A DNA stretch of 64,000 nt, from the NCBI GenBank assembly GCA_964627995.1, contig CAZVLN010000001.1:62001-126000 (forward strand). Direction: 5' to 3'. Each line of letters opens with the position of its first letter. Position 1 is the stretch's first letter. Position numbers and translations under genes: made by a program. This stretch comes from JAWLFI01 sp964627995 (GTDB lineage Bacteria > Bacteroidota > Bacteroidia > Chitinophagales > Saprospiraceae). The notes beneath the pieces were generated by a model. It worked only from the letters and a program-made list of their open reading frames with translations. It ran no database searches and had not been told where the DNA came from. Shown here piece by piece: positions 52,732-63,600 of this stretch.

Positions 52732-55101
52732 ATGAAACATATCAGTCAAGTAGCTGTATTGGGTTCGGGAACGATGGGAAGTGGTATAGCCTGTCACCTC
52801 GCCAATGTAGGATTAAAGGTTTTATTACTCGACATGCCCAATGAGGATGAGTCAAAAGGAAACCGAAATATAATTGTAAACAAAGCTCTTCAAAAAGCAA
52901 TTAAAAGCAAGCCTGCTCCACTGTATAAAAAAGAGTTTGCTCAGCGCATTACTACAGGTAACTTTGAAGATGACCTGGATCAAGTGGCCAATTGCGATTG
53001 GATAATTGAGGTTATCGTTGAAAACCTTAAAATAAAAAACCAGCTATTCGAAAAGGTGGAGGCCCACAGAAAAAAAGGGTCGATCGTGAGTTCGAATACT
53101 TCAGGTATACCCATTCACCTCATGTCAAAGGAGAGGTCAGAGGATTTTCAACAGCATTTTTGCGGCACCCATTTTTTCAATCCTCCCCGTTACTTGCGCT
53201 TGTTAGAAATTATTCCCGGACCGGAAACTAAACCTGAAGTACTAGAAAAACTAAATCAGTTTGGAGATTTAATTTTAGGCAAGGAAACTGTGCAGGCCAA
53301 AGATACACCTGCCTTTATTGCTAATCGCGTAGGAGTTTATGCTATGGCATATATTTTCTCGGCGGCTGAAAAGAAAGAACTCCCAATTAATATAGTTGAT
53401 AAACTGACTGGTCCTTCTATAAGCAGACCCAAAACAGGCACGTTTAGATTAGGCGATTTGGTGGGGCTGGATGTAGCCGCAAAAGTTCTGGGCGGAATGA
53501 AAGAGCACTGTCCGGATGACAAGCAAGTTCAGTCTTTAGAATCATCGAAAGCTTTTGATCATCTTGTTAATAATGAATGGCTCGGAAATAAAACAGGACA
53601 AGGTTTTTATAAGAAAACCGGAGAACGAGATGAAAAGGGAAAGTCGATTATACACGAACTTAATTTATCAACATTAGAATATGAGCCTAAGCGTAAATTA
53701 GATCTGGCTTCTCTGAAACAGTCTAAACAAATAGATGATCCCAAACGCAGAATCAAAGCGGTCACCCAAGCAGACGACAAAGGAGGAGAGCTGCTTCGAG
53801 ACTCATTCGGAGCCTTATTTGCTTATGTTTCGAAGCGTGTTCCGGAAATAGCTGAAGACTTATATGAAATCGACGAAGCCGTGAAGGCAGGTTTTGGTTG
53901 GAAATATGGTCCTTTTGAATACTGGGATATTGTAGGTATAGATAAGGGTATTTCCTGGGCTAAGGAAGCCGGTTTTGAAGTTGCAGATTGGGTAAAAACA
54001 ATGGCGGAGGTCGGTAAAGAGTCCTTTTATGCTGCCACAGATGGTGTCTTTACTTTTTATAATATTGAAGACAGAAGCTACACGCCCAAACCAGGAAGTG
54101 AAAACATAGTAAATCTTAGAGCCCTAGACAGCCAGGAGCCCGTTTATCAAAATGACGAGGTCCTTGTCCACGATATTGGAGATGGGGTGCTGTGCTTAGA
54201 GTTTCGTTCTAAACAAAATGCCATTGGAGAAGGCATTCTCACCGGAATCAACAAAGCGATTGAAATCGCAGAGGATGAAGGCTGGAAAGGTTTAGTCATT
54301 GGAAACGAGGCAGACAACTTTACAGTCGGAGCCAACCTAATGCTCATCGGTATGATGGCTTTTCAACAGCAATGGATGCAACTTCAACAAGCTGTGAACC
54401 TTTTTCAACAAACAACCATGCGTTGTCGATACTCTGCTGTACCCGTTGTTGCTGCTACTCAGGGATATGTTTTTGGAGGGGGATGTGAAACACTCATGCA
54501 TTGCGATGCTTCAGTTTGTGCTGCAGAATCCTACATCGGCCTGGTAGAAGCTGGTGTCGGCTTGATTCCTGGCGGAAGCGGAACAAAAGAATTTGCCGTC
54601 AGGATTTCAGACTCCTTTGTTGAAGGTGATGTTCAAATACCAACTCTGGTTGATCGATTCAAAACCATAGCTACAGCTCAGGTAGGCACCTCTGCTCATG
54701 AAGCAAGAGATTACGGATATCTCAATCACAAGGATAAAATTATTACAAACGCGAAGCGGAATATTACAGAAGCAAAAAAAGAGGTTTTGCGCCTTTCTCC
54801 AACCTATGTCAAACCTATAGAGCGCCAAGATATCCGGGTGCTTGGTCGTGGAGGTTTAGCTAGCCTTTACGTGGCAGCTAATGGCCTAAAACAAGGTAAT
54901 TATGCAACTGATCACGACATAACAATAGCAAAAAAAATTGCATGGGTTTTATGTGGCGGAGATCTCACCGGAGAGCAAAAAGTATCAGAACAGTATCTGA
55001 TCGATTTGGAACGGGAGGCTTTCCTCAGCTTGTGCGGAGAACCAAAAACGCAGCAACGTATTCAGCACATGCTTGAGCACAACAAACCATTGCGTAATTA
55101 A
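52732..55101 (+). CDS. fadN: 3-hydroxyacyl-CoA dehydrogenase/enoyl-CoA hydratase, FadN type
   Basis: 789 aa, the same length and domain order as Bacillus FadN: dehydrogenase first, hydratase last. The NAD-binding site is LGSGTMGSGIACHLANVG near residue 10. HFFNPPRYLRLLEIIPG and GDLVGLDVAAKVLGG mark the dehydrogenase. The C-terminal crotonase part (about 480-700) has VAATQGYVFGGGCETLMHCD and VEAGVGLIPGGSG with the oxyanion glycines and catalytic Glu. It carries out two beta-oxidation steps. Followed 23 nt later by the thiolase, as in fadNA operons. This reversed order distinguishes it from E. coli FadB. Confidence 0.94.
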   Translation: MKHISQVAVLGSGTMGSGIACHLANVGLKVLLLDMPNEDESKGNRNIIVNKALQKAIKSKPAPLYKKEFAQRITTGNFEDDLDQVANCDWIIEVIVENLKIKNQLFEKVEAHRKKGSIVSSNTSGIPIHLMSKERSEDFQQHFCGTHFFNPPRYLRLLEIIPGPETKPEVLEKLNQFGDLILGKETVQAKDTPAFIANRVGVYAMAYIFSAAEKKELPINIVDKLTGPSISRPKTGTFRLGDLVGLDVAAKVLGGMKEHCPDDKQVQSLESSKAFDHLVNNEWLGNKTGQGFYKKTGERDEKGKSIIHELNLSTLEYEPKRKLDLASLKQSKQIDDPKRRIKAVTQADDKGGELLRDSFGALFAYVSKRVPEIAEDLYEIDEAVKAGFGWKYGPFEYWDIVGIDKGISWAKEAGFEVADWVKTMAEVGKESFYAATDGVFTFYNIEDRSYTPKPGSENIVNLRALDSQEPVYQNDEVLVHDIGDGVLCLEFRSKQNAIGEGILTGINKAIEIAEDEGWKGLVIGNEADNFTVGANLMLIGMMAFQQQWMQLQQAVNLFQQTTMRCRYSAVPVVAATQGYVFGGGCETLMHCDASVCAAESYIGLVEAGVGLIPGGSGTKEFAVRISDSFVEGDVQIPTLVDRFKTIATAQVGTSAHEARDYGYLNHKDKIITNAKRNITEAKKEVLRLSPTYVKPIERQDIRVLGRGGLASLYVAANGLKQGNYATDHDITIAKKIAWVLCGGDLTGEQKVSEQYLIDLEREAFLSLCGEPKTQQRIQHMLEHNKPLRN

Positions 55102-55124
55102 AATTATAAAAAGATAAAAATATC

Positions 55125-56294
55125 ATGGAAGCATATATAGTAAGAGCATATCGCTCTGCAGTTGGTAAAGCAAAAAAAGGTGGCTTTAAAAATTATAGAT
55201 CAGATGATCTGGCAGTGGATGTAATAAAATATCTACTTGAGAAAACGCCTGAGCTAGACCCCCATCAAGTAGATGACTTACTCGTAGGCTGTGCAAACCC
55301 AGAAGGTGAACAAGGGTTGCAAATAGGTCGGATGATCTCAGTAAGAGCACTGGGAAAACCGGTGCCCGGCGTAACAATTAATCGATATTGTGCGAGTGGC
55401 CTTGAAACCATCGGCATGGCAACGGCAAAAATCAAAGCGGGTATGGGCGAATGCTTTATAGCCGGAGGAACAGAAAGTATGAGTGCAATACCCATGACAG
55501 GCTATAAGTTAGCTCCTAATTATGAGGTGGCTAAAGATACGCCTGACTATGTTGTTGGAATGGGAATCACAGCAGAAAAAGTAGCAGAGAAATATAATAT
55601 CTCAAGGGAGGATCAGGATAAATTTGCTTTGAGGTCACATCAAAATGCAGCTCATGCTCAGGACGAAGGCTACTTTGAAGATCAAATAGTGCCGATTCAA
55701 GTCCCAAGTGTTACAGTTAAAGATGGCAAAAGACATGAAGAGACCAATACGGTAAAGTTAGACGAAGGCGTGAGAAGGAGTACTGACCTAGAAACGCTAG
55801 GTAAACTTAGACCGGTCTTTGCAAAAAACGGATCTGTAACAGCTGGAAATGCCTCTCAAACTTCTGATGGGGCTTCTTTTGCACTCGTCATGAGTGAGCG
55901 AATGGTCAAAGAGTTAAATCTTGAGCCTATAGCTCGACTCGTTTCTTGCCGAGTCGCAGGAGTGGATCCGCTATATATGGGTATAGGTCCCGTAAAAGCA
56001 ATTCCGAAAGCGTTAAAAGCTGCTAACCTAAGTTTGGACGATATCGACCTAGTCGAGCTCAATGAAGCATTTGCTTCTCAGAGCCTCGCTGTCATCCGTG
56101 AAGCAGGACTCAACCCCGACATTGTAAATGTGAATGGTGGGGCTATCGCCTTAGGTCATCCGCTTGGTTGCACCGGCGCTAAACTGACAACCCAAATCCT
56201 TAGTGAACTTACACGTAGAAATAAAAAATATGGTATGGTAACAGCATGCGTTGGCGGCGGCCAAGGTATAGCAGGCATATATGAGATGATGTAA
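55125..56294 (+). CDS. fadA: acetyl-CoA C-acyltransferase (thiolase)
   Basis: 389-aa thiolase performing the last beta-oxidation step. The nucleophile is Cys89 in INRYCASGLETI. NEAFASQSLAV, GGAIALGHPLGCTGAK (His) and CVGGGQG (second Cys near residue 377) complete the site. It is co-transcribed with fadN. A biosynthetic acetoacetyl-CoA thiolase is the alternative, but the operon partner favours degradation. Confidence 0.95.
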   Translation: MEAYIVRAYRSAVGKAKKGGFKNYRSDDLAVDVIKYLLEKTPELDPHQVDDLLVGCANPEGEQGLQIGRMISVRALGKPVPGVTINRYCASGLETIGMATAKIKAGMGECFIAGGTESMSAIPMTGYKLAPNYEVAKDTPDYVVGMGITAEKVAEKYNISREDQDKFALRSHQNAAHAQDEGYFEDQIVPIQVPSVTVKDGKRHEETNTVKLDEGVRRSTDLETLGKLRPVFAKNGSVTAGNASQTSDGASFALVMSERMVKELNLEPIARLVSCRVAGVDPLYMGIGPVKAIPKALKAANLSLDDIDLVELNEAFASQSLAVIREAGLNPDIVNVNGGAIALGHPLGCTGAKLTTQILSELTRRNKKYGMVTACVGGGQGIAGIYEMM

Positions 56295-56398
56295 GAATTT
56301 GCATAGCATTTCGTTATAACTGTGTAATATAAATTTATTGGAATACAGTTTTTTGTATTTTCCAATTCATTGAAGCTGGGATTAGAATCGCAAACTAT

Positions 56399-57415
56399 AT
56401 GACTTTGCCCTTTTCTTTCTTAAAAAATATCTCTTCACTCATAGGGCTCGTATTTGTGGTTATTTTCTTATTGAATCAAGCGAGCGCCCAGGATGATATT
56501 TCCTGGGAGCACGTTTGGAACAAAGAAGTTCAGAGTGCTGCAGAATCAGATTCCACAAAGGTGAGGGATATTGTGAAGTGGATTTCTAATCGAGTAGAAT
56601 ACGAAACCGATATTCGATATCAAAAAAATCGATCTAATATCAACTTGCCCGTTGCCAAAAGAGCTTACCTGGATGGAAAGGCCGTATGTATAGGCTTTGC
56701 TAAGCTTTTTCAGGCCTTGTGCGAGGCCGCAAATATACCTGCCATTACGGTTGAGGGAGTAGCCTACCTTCAATTAGAAGATAATTTCGAAAATCACGCC
56801 TGGAATGTCGTGAAATATGGCGGCATTTGGCGTGTTGTTGATCCAACCTGGGGTAGTGGCCATATTGAAAACAGAGAATACCAAAAAACCTTTTCACCGA
56901 GGTTCATTGACATCAGTTTTGAAGATCGAAAATTTAGCCACTATCCCTATGACCCAGCACTCCAGTTACATATTCATCCCCTAACTTTCGAGGAGTTCAA
57001 TAATAGGGAACTAAGTACATACACTAGCTCTAAAAGCTTTGACTCCCAGAGTCTAGATAGTATCCTGCAAAACTATTCCGGGCTTACGGATACCAGCGCA
57101 TTACAACGCAGTTTGGAATTTAAGCCGGATGATTTGTTCTTAAAACAACTCCTAGCCGATGAGTACATGCAAATTGCGGAGAAGCATATTCAGTCCTGCA
57201 TTCAATGGTACAGTCAGGGACCCGATCAAGAAGAAATAAATACCTGTCAAGAAATCATTAGAGAAACAGAGAATTGGCTTAAAAAAAGTCAAAAGCTTTA
57301 CCTCACGGTAAAAAAAGAAAGAAAAAGAAGTTCTAATTCTAGCACAGATGTAAACTTGCAAAATATTGAACGAAACTTAAAAACGCTTCATCGCATGAAG
57401 TCGTTTTCACCCTAA
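56399..57415 (+). CDS. transglutaminase-like superfamily protein, exported
   Basis: 338 aa with an N-terminal signal/anchor (LVFVVIFLLNQASA). The papain-like core shows the triad: Cys in GKAVCIGFAKLFQALCEAA (near residue 100), His in NHAWNVV (near residue 132) and Asp in WRVVDPTWGSGH (near residue 147). The C-terminal 120 residues are helical with no known domain. Such proteins act as proteases or amidases in the periplasm; the substrate is unknown. It is 13 nt upstream of the CoA-binding protein gene. Confidence 0.85.
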   Translation: MTLPFSFLKNISSLIGLVFVVIFLLNQASAQDDISWEHVWNKEVQSAAESDSTKVRDIVKWISNRVEYETDIRYQKNRSNINLPVAKRAYLDGKAVCIGFAKLFQALCEAANIPAITVEGVAYLQLEDNFENHAWNVVKYGGIWRVVDPTWGSGHIENREYQKTFSPRFIDISFEDRKFSHYPYDPALQLHIHPLTFEEFNNRELSTYTSSKSFDSQSLDSILQNYSGLTDTSALQRSLEFKPDDLFLKQLLADEYMQIAEKHIQSCIQWYSQGPDQEEINTCQEIIRETENWLKKSQKLYLTVKKERKRSSNSSTDVNLQNIERNLKTLHRMKSFSP

Positions 57416-57428
57416 ATTAATTTAAGAT

Positions 57429-57812
57429 ATGAAAAAGGTCCTTGTAATTGGCGCTTCTCCCCAACCCTGGCGATATGCATACAAAGCGGTTCGAATGCTA
57501 CAAGACTATGACTATAAAGTATTAGCATTGGGTAAAACATCAGAACGTATCGAAAATGTATATATCGAAACTAAAAGAAAAGCCTGGGAAAATATTCATA
57601 CCATCACATTGTATCTGAACTCACATAATTCCTCAGAAATGCAAGATTATATTCTCTCTCTAGAACCACAGCGACTTATTATAAATCCGGGTGCTGAGAA
57701 TCCTCAACTTGAGGATGCTGCACAAAGAAAAGGAATTGAAGTAGTTCGGGCCTGCACCTTAGTTCTTCTGAGTACAGGACAGTTCGAAGCGTCCTCTGTA
57801 GTAAACAATTGA
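57429..57812 (+). CDS. CoA-binding domain protein (YccU-like)
   Basis: 127 aa Rossmann fold: VLVIGASPQPWRYAYKAVRM opens with the nucleotide loop, then DYKVLALGKTSE, and RLIINPGAENPQLEDAA near the end. Stand-alone CoA-binding domain proteins have no established enzymatic role; the name comes from homology to the succinyl-CoA synthetase nucleotide domain. Probably co-transcribed with the transglutaminase-like gene. Confidence 0.85.
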   Translation: MKKVLVIGASPQPWRYAYKAVRMLQDYDYKVLALGKTSERIENVYIETKRKAWENIHTITLYLNSHNSSEMQDYILSLEPQRLIINPGAENPQLEDAAQRKGIEVVRACTLVLLSTGQFEASSVVNN

Positions 57813-57845
57813 TGTCAGTGAGCGATTAGATCGACAAACTCAAAC

Positions 57846-59042
57846 CTACTGTTGATCCCGACGTTTTATCTCGGTTTTTAACATTTCATATTCTCGACTC
57901 ATATCACCCGTCACCGAGGAATTCTCATGTGCGCGGCGGACCAAATAGGGAACAACATCCCTTACGGGTCCATAGGGAACATATTTAGCTACGTTATACC
58001 CTTCTCTGGCCAAATTAAAGGTAAGGTGGTCACTCATACCCATGAGTTGGCAAAAATTAACGTGAACATGATCGCGGGGAATTCCCATTTTTTGAATCAG
58101 CTGTACCTGAATTTCCATGCTATCCATATTATGAGAGGCATTCGCAAAGGCGATATTCTCATAGTGCTCCATGCAAAATCGTATCCCGTCATTATACATC
58201 TTATCCGTAGCGGCTTTATTGGGATGAATAGGACTCGGATATCCTCGTTTCTCCGCCCGAGTTCGTTCTTTTTCCATGTAAGCTCCACGTACCAATTTCG
58301 CACCCAAAATAAACCCCTCCCTTTGAGACCGTTCATAATCGCGCTTTAGATTCGAAAGCATATCTGTCCGGTACATCTGATAGGTATTGTAAACGATAAT
58401 AGTGCCTTGATTATATTCCGCCATTAAATCCATGACTAAAGCATCAATAGCGTCCTGTATCCAGGACTCTTCAGCATCTACAAAAAGCCCAACGTTTCGC
58501 TCTTCTGCATACTTGCAAAGCCTTTGTAACCTATTCTTCAAAGCCTCTAACTTTGATTTTTCTTCGGTATCCAACTTTATCCCTTTTTGAATATTTTCCA
58601 GGACCTTATTTTCAGTCAGACCGGAAATTTTGGTGCTGATGACCTTTACACTCTCATGCTTAGAAGCGAAATCTATTGATTTAATATTTTCTTCAATAAC
58701 TAAGTCAAAGGCACGTTCATTATTTTTTCCCTCAGCCCCATAATCAAGCATGGTGTTCACTCCAAATTTATACAAATGAGATATAGTAGGTCGTGCATCA
58801 TCCAAGCTCTCGCCCCCACAGAATTGCTTGTACAATGTTTTCCGAATCACAGTTTTTACAAAGGGAAGACGCAATCTAACCGCCCAAATGGCAAGATTAC
58901 CGAACACATTCACTAAAAATCTGAAATTCATCAAGTAAAACATCCAGGCTGTTTGCCTCAACTCGGCATCAGACTTTGCTTCAAAAGCAACACCCGTATC
59001 CGTAAAATCTGGAATCGGGGATGATTGTTCTCTTGTTTCCAT
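57846..59042 (-). CDS. proline dehydrogenase
   Basis: 398-aa flavoenzyme (PutA/PRODH barrel, single-function) oxidising proline to pyrroline-5-carboxylate. GVNTMLDYGAEGK, VGLFVDAEESWIQDAID, YNTYQMYRTDMLSNL, LGAKLVRGAYMEKER and YVPYGPVRDVVPYLVRRAHEN are the conserved FAD- and substrate-binding blocks; the final RRAHEN carries the paired Arg that holds the proline carboxylate. No P5C dehydrogenase gene is adjacent. Transcribed alone on the minus strand. Confidence 0.94.
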   Translation of the reverse strand: METREQSSPIPDFTDTGVAFEAKSDAELRQTAWMFYLMNFRFLVNVFGNLAIWAVRLRLPFVKTVIRKTLYKQFCGGESLDDARPTISHLYKFGVNTMLDYGAEGKNNERAFDLVIEENIKSIDFASKHESVKVISTKISGLTENKVLENIQKGIKLDTEEKSKLEALKNRLQRLCKYAEERNVGLFVDAEESWIQDAIDALVMDLMAEYNQGTIIVYNTYQMYRTDMLSNLKRDYERSQREGFILGAKLVRGAYMEKERTRAEKRGYPSPIHPNKAATDKMYNDGIRFCMEHYENIAFANASHNMDSMEIQVQLIQKMGIPRDHVHVNFCQLMGMSDHLTFNLAREGYNVAKYVPYGPVRDVVPYLVRRAHENSSVTGDMSREYEMLKTEIKRRDQQ

Positions 59043-59233
59043 AGGCGTTTACATATCCGTACTTAACGGACTTCAAGAATAACAAAATTCTCTCAGTTTT
59101 AATAACTCCAAGCGCTCAAAATATACCTGCCTGCTGACAAGAAAAAAGAGCCCCTTATCCCCTGTTTTTATCCCAAAAAAGGTTTTTTTATAAAAAGAAG
59201 AATAATCCTTTTCAGCTATTCATAGAATTGTAT

Positions 59234-59241
59234 TATATTTG
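59234..59241 (+). promoter_or_regulatory. -7 box of the tRNA pair
   Basis: TATATTTG matches TAnnTTTG, 18 nt before the tRNA-Gly 5' end. The expected -33 TTG is not seen at 21 nt upstream. Confidence 0.45.
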
Positions 59242-59259
59242 CATCGCTTTAGAAAATTA

Positions 59260-59332
<73 letters not shown>

Positions 59333-59343
59333 CAAATTACAAA

Positions 59344-59368
59344 GGCCTTCAAAGCGAAGGTCTTTTTT
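59344..59368 (+). terminator. hairpin with T-run between tRNA-Gly and tRNA-Leu
   Basis: GGCCTTC (59344-59350) pairs with GAAGGTC (59356-59362) through one G-T, loop AAAGC, and is followed by six T. It fits an intrinsic terminator, yet lies only 5 nt before the tRNA-Leu 5' end, so it may be partial or a processing signal. Confidence 0.6.
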
Positions 59369-59373
59369 CTTTA

Positions 59374-59459
59374 GCCCGGATGGTGGAATTGGTAGACACG
59401 CAGGACTTAAAATCCTGTGGACAGTAATGTCCGTGTGGGTTCAAGTCCCACTCCGGGTA
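59374..59459 (+). tRNA. tRNA-Leu (UAA)
   Basis: 86 nt. Acceptor GCCCGGA pairs with TCCGGGT. D arm TGGTGGAATTGGTAGACA, anticodon stem CAGGA/TCCTG with loop CTTAAAA (anticodon TAA), a long variable arm TGGACAGTAATGTCCG and T arm GTGGGTTCAAGTCCCAC. Type II tRNA, discriminator A. CCA is not encoded. Confidence 0.96.
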
Positions 59460-59631
59460 CTTTTTTTCTCTTCACAAACTTCCCTCTCAATTCGTATTAG
59501 TTTATTACCCACACATTACTATTTCCCCTGACTGGATATGTCTATCCAATAATTTATTAACTCCTGTCCCGATTACTAGCTTGAGCTGCTGAAACTTTTA
59601 TATATTTAAGGAGTAAATAAATTATTCTGCT

Positions 59632-60468
59632 ATGTCAAAGATTCTATTCCCTACCGATTTCTCCAGTGCCTCTGAAAATGCATGGCCTACAGCTAAGGCT
59701 TTCGCAAATTTTCTAAATCGGAAAATTGAGGTGGCTCACTATTTCCACCCCGTGACTACTGATGTAAGTGGAGTCGATTATAATTTGGCGAAAGAACTCC
59801 AAGAGCTAAAAGAAGAGCAGATGAATAGTTACGTAGAAGGTTTGGATACCCAAGGCGTGGAAGTAACATCCACCGTCCAGGTTGGGTTCCCTATCCAATC
59901 CATGGTAGAGCGCTCTAAAGAAGATGAGGTCTCTCTGATCATTATGAGTACCCAAGGAGAAAAACACGCACTCGACCGATGGCTTGGTTCTGTTTCCTCT
60001 GAATTATCTGTAAAGGCCCGTTGCCCGGTCATCCTTGTGCCCGATGGCGATCATAAAGTTACTTTTGAGAATGTCCTTTATGCTACCAGTCATGAATCGC
60101 TGGACGTCTCATCCATACGAAGATTACAAGATCTTATTCAGCAATTGGGTGCCGCTATTCATTTTCTTTACGTGGCGCCAGATGATACCAATCGCGAGTC
60201 GCTAAGCTCCCAACTCCTGGATACCTTATTTGCTGATGGAGAGCCCAATTATTCCTTTACAATAGAAATATTGGAAGAAGATGACGTTATATCAGGCATA
60301 AATAATTACGTCAAGGAAAATCAAATCGATCTTACCATCATGTACAATGTTACCCGAACATGGTGGAAATCGCTAGTCCATAAAAGTGTTTCGAAACGGA
60401 TGGCCTTTAATACAAAAACTCCTTTACTCGTTATGCATCAAGATGATGTTTATCCGGATGAGAACTAA
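59632..60468 (+). CDS. universal stress protein with two UspA domains
   Basis: 278 aa. Domain 1 (about residues 1-140) begins KILFPTDFSSASENAW and ends GSVSSELSVKARCPVILVPD, the ATP-binding G-x2-G-x9-G(S) motif region. Domain 2 (about 145-275) is diverged, ending VHKSVSKRMAFNTKTPLLVM, without the full nucleotide loop. Cytoplasmic stress-associated protein. Stand-alone gene, with the GC-rich element 9 nt after its stop. Confidence 0.9.
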   Translation: MSKILFPTDFSSASENAWPTAKAFANFLNRKIEVAHYFHPVTTDVSGVDYNLAKELQELKEEQMNSYVEGLDTQGVEVTSTVQVGFPIQSMVERSKEDEVSLIIMSTQGEKHALDRWLGSVSSELSVKARCPVILVPDGDHKVTFENVLYATSHESLDVSSIRRLQDLIQQLGAAIHFLYVAPDDTNRESLSSQLLDTLFADGEPNYSFTIEILEEDDVISGINNYVKENQIDLTIMYNVTRTWWKSLVHKSVSKRMAFNTKTPLLVMHQDDVYPDEN

Positions 60469-60477
60469 TATTTTTTT

Positions 60478-60603
60478 GGCGGTATCCCATCCGCACCAGG
60501 CGCGGCTGGGTCGGGCTATTCAGGGGTTCCGTGCTCGAGATCGCCATAGGCGATCCTCGGCACCCATCCACCTGCAGCGGATGGCCCTTACTATCCCTTA
60601 CCG
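60478..60603 (+). repeat. GC-rich structured intergenic element, copy 4
   Basis: 126 bp starting 9 nt after the uspA stop. CGGTA (60480-60484) pairs with TACCG (60599-60603) to close it. Arm 1 is CCCATCCGC/GCGGCTGGG with one mismatch. The core GGGGTTCCGTGC is at 60523-60534. An arm GATCGCC-ATA-GGCGATC follows, and a shorter CCATCC...GGATGG pairing. The 3' block CCTTACTATCCCTTACC is at 60586-60602. No T-run follows. Confidence 0.77.
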
Positions 60604-60650
60604 ATAAGAGTAAATACTCACATTCACTGCACCTGATGCCCTACCTTATT

Positions 60651-63600
60651 TTATTCGACAACCGTTATAGTCCCAGTAAATTGAAGCAACTGACCGCTTG
60701 CATCTGTAATCTGCAATGAATATACATAGACGCCTGGATTTACTACCTCCCCATCCTTAGTTCGACCATCCCACAATGAAACTACTATTCCCTCTCCCGA
60801 TCGAAGCTCGAATAAAAGCGTACCCCAGCGATCGAAAATGCGACAATATTCAATACCTTGAATAGGCGCAGATGCCTGTAATTCAAAAATATCATTTATC
60901 CCGTCTCCATTAGGGGTAAATACGTTTGGCAGAGCGATAGAGCCCGATGCTTCAAGAATGATACGGTATACCTTTTGGAAATCACAGCCGTTGGAGTCAA
61001 CAGCTGTAAAAACATATGTAATATCGCTTTCCGGCAAGGCCGATGTTGGTAGGCAGTTATCACAACTGAGATAGGTGGAAGGTGTCCAATTTATATCCTC
61101 ATAGTTTGTAGCATCAATATTCTCCCCTAATTGAACACTATCGTCTTCCCTGACAAACAAGTCAAGAGGGGAACCCTCTTGAACAGGTTTCGGCGGGAAA
61201 ATTTCAACTTCGGTGGTGAATATACAATTGGCTTTTTGAATTTCGAATATATAGACACCGGGAGTCGGCGCTTCATCAATATATATTGAATCGGAAATCG
61301 CCTGACCGTTCACAGACCAGGAATAGGAGCTGTCCGAACCCAGACGAGCCTCTATTCGACCGGAGTTGCTCGTAGGCACATTGGGAAGGGTGTCCTGACC
61401 TTCAAAACAATTCACTTGCTCTATAAGCCATCCATTTCGCTCCCAATTAATTTGCCCAATTTCCACAGTGTCCAATCGAGTACAACCCAGATTGTCACTT
61501 AATTCAAATGCATAGTTACCTACTCCAAAAGTCCGAGAAAACATTGTATTACCATCAAACCATTCTATATCAACCTCACTATTATCAGGAGTAATAATTA
61601 CGGAACCATTTGAAGCAGTGCCACATGCTTCTTCAATAGTAATATCAAAATCAATTGGCGTTCGCTCAATAACTTCTGTGATCACCACAGAGTCGCAAAG
61701 ATCAGGACTTGAAAATGACTCTGTATATGTCCCCGCACCTACCCTATTGCCATTAATGATAATAGAGTCTCCAAAACAAATTTCAATAGTGTCGGAAGTG
61801 CTCACTGAAGGCAAGAGGCCTACTTGCACCGTATCTTGAACCTCACATTCGTTGAGGAGACCAAAAACAGAAATCGTGTTTTCCCTCAATACATCGATAT
61901 TTATGCTATTACAATCATTACATAAGGTATCTCCGGTATCATTGAGCCAAACTAACTGTGAATATTCATTGCCAAGATCAAATCGCAATTGATCTCCGAT
62001 GCATAAACTCGTATCTGGAGGTAAGCCCATATCGTTTGCTTGGGAAAATGTTACCCGTATGGAATCAGATCCCCGATTTCCGCAATTATCCGTTACCATT
62101 AACCGGTACATTCCAGACTGGTCGACTGTAATAGTTCTTGTCATAGCTCCTGTGGACCATAAATAATTACTATAGCTTGTATCCGGCTCCAATAACACCA
62201 TCTCTACCTCGCTTGCGCAAACACTTGTATCATTACCCAAGTCAAGTGGAAACAACAAATAGGGCGAGAGATCTACAAGTTCAAAATTATTTTGATAATT
62301 ACATTCCGGACTTAGGAAAGAGTTAACATCAGTGGTATCAATAAAAGGTAGACCGGGGGGTATGTTTAATGTGAAGTACGCTTCTTCTAAGATTCCGAAT
62401 GGTGGAAAAACGTACCGTAATTCCACACATTCCCCCGCTTCCATAAAGATCGGCTCCTGAACATTCCATACCGGTGGGTTGACCACCTCGAGGGGGTTAT
62501 CGGCGTAGGCTGCAACAAATAGTTGTATAGGAGCGCGCAAATCACCCGTATTACAAACTGTCATTTCAATAAACTTACTTCCATTTTCGCAAACGACTTC
62601 TATGCGGTCAAAAACAAAATCAGGGCCCGGAGAAATGGGGCGACTGTATTGTTCTAAGTATCGGTTCAATCTAAACTCACCAGCTGTTTCGGGGATATGA
62701 ATAGGCTGCATATTGGCAGGGACAGATAAATCATCTTCTATGTGTGTATTGAAAAACGGCAATTGATTCCAAACGGGTCTTGCAGCTGACCATGGGTCTC
62801 CATTAGAAGTATACGCCAATAAATTGTTGCCACAACTTACCAATATTTCGCCCTGAGGATCAGTATCTACATTTGCAATTACAGGCTTATCTAAAAAGGT
62901 AGAAGAAAAGCAATTAGTCTCTGCCAATATGCTCCCGTTAAACCCATTGATTACACGCAGTAAGTCCTGACCTCTATGTACAATTTCTGCACGTCCATCA
63001 CCAGTAAAATCAAAAGCCACAGGGCCAGACCTTCCCGATAAGTCTTGAGTAGGAATTTCGTAACGCACAAAAAAACTGCCTGCTCCCGAATTTTCAAGCG
63101 CCACCAACATCAGGGATGTAGAGAAAACTATATCCGTAAAGCCATCACCGTTCAAATCAGTGAGTAGCGGAACGGAAGAACTTCCTGTGAACACAGTGTT
63201 TGCACTATTAGAATAAGTAAATTCGGCTAAAATCTGTTCCGAAACGGGATTCCATACATAGATCAGTAAATCCTCTCCTTGCCGCTCAGCTACTACAATA
63301 TCTATGTTGCCATCCGCATTCATATCGTTAATTGCAGTGAATCCATCTCCATATACATTTGTATCAATATTTGCTGCAAGCACCATATCTTCACCGGCAA
63401 TATCCACTGCATAAACCTGCCCACCTGCAATGAGTTCCAGCCCTTCACAGAAAGCACAGGTAGAGTCTGGTAAAACATCTGCTGCAACTGGAGAGAAAAA
63501 ACGATATCCCACCTGCCGGGCCTCTTGTATACCTTGATGTCCGGTGGCATTGCCACTCATAAGTTTCCGCCCAGTAAGACCATCGAAAATAGAATTTCCC

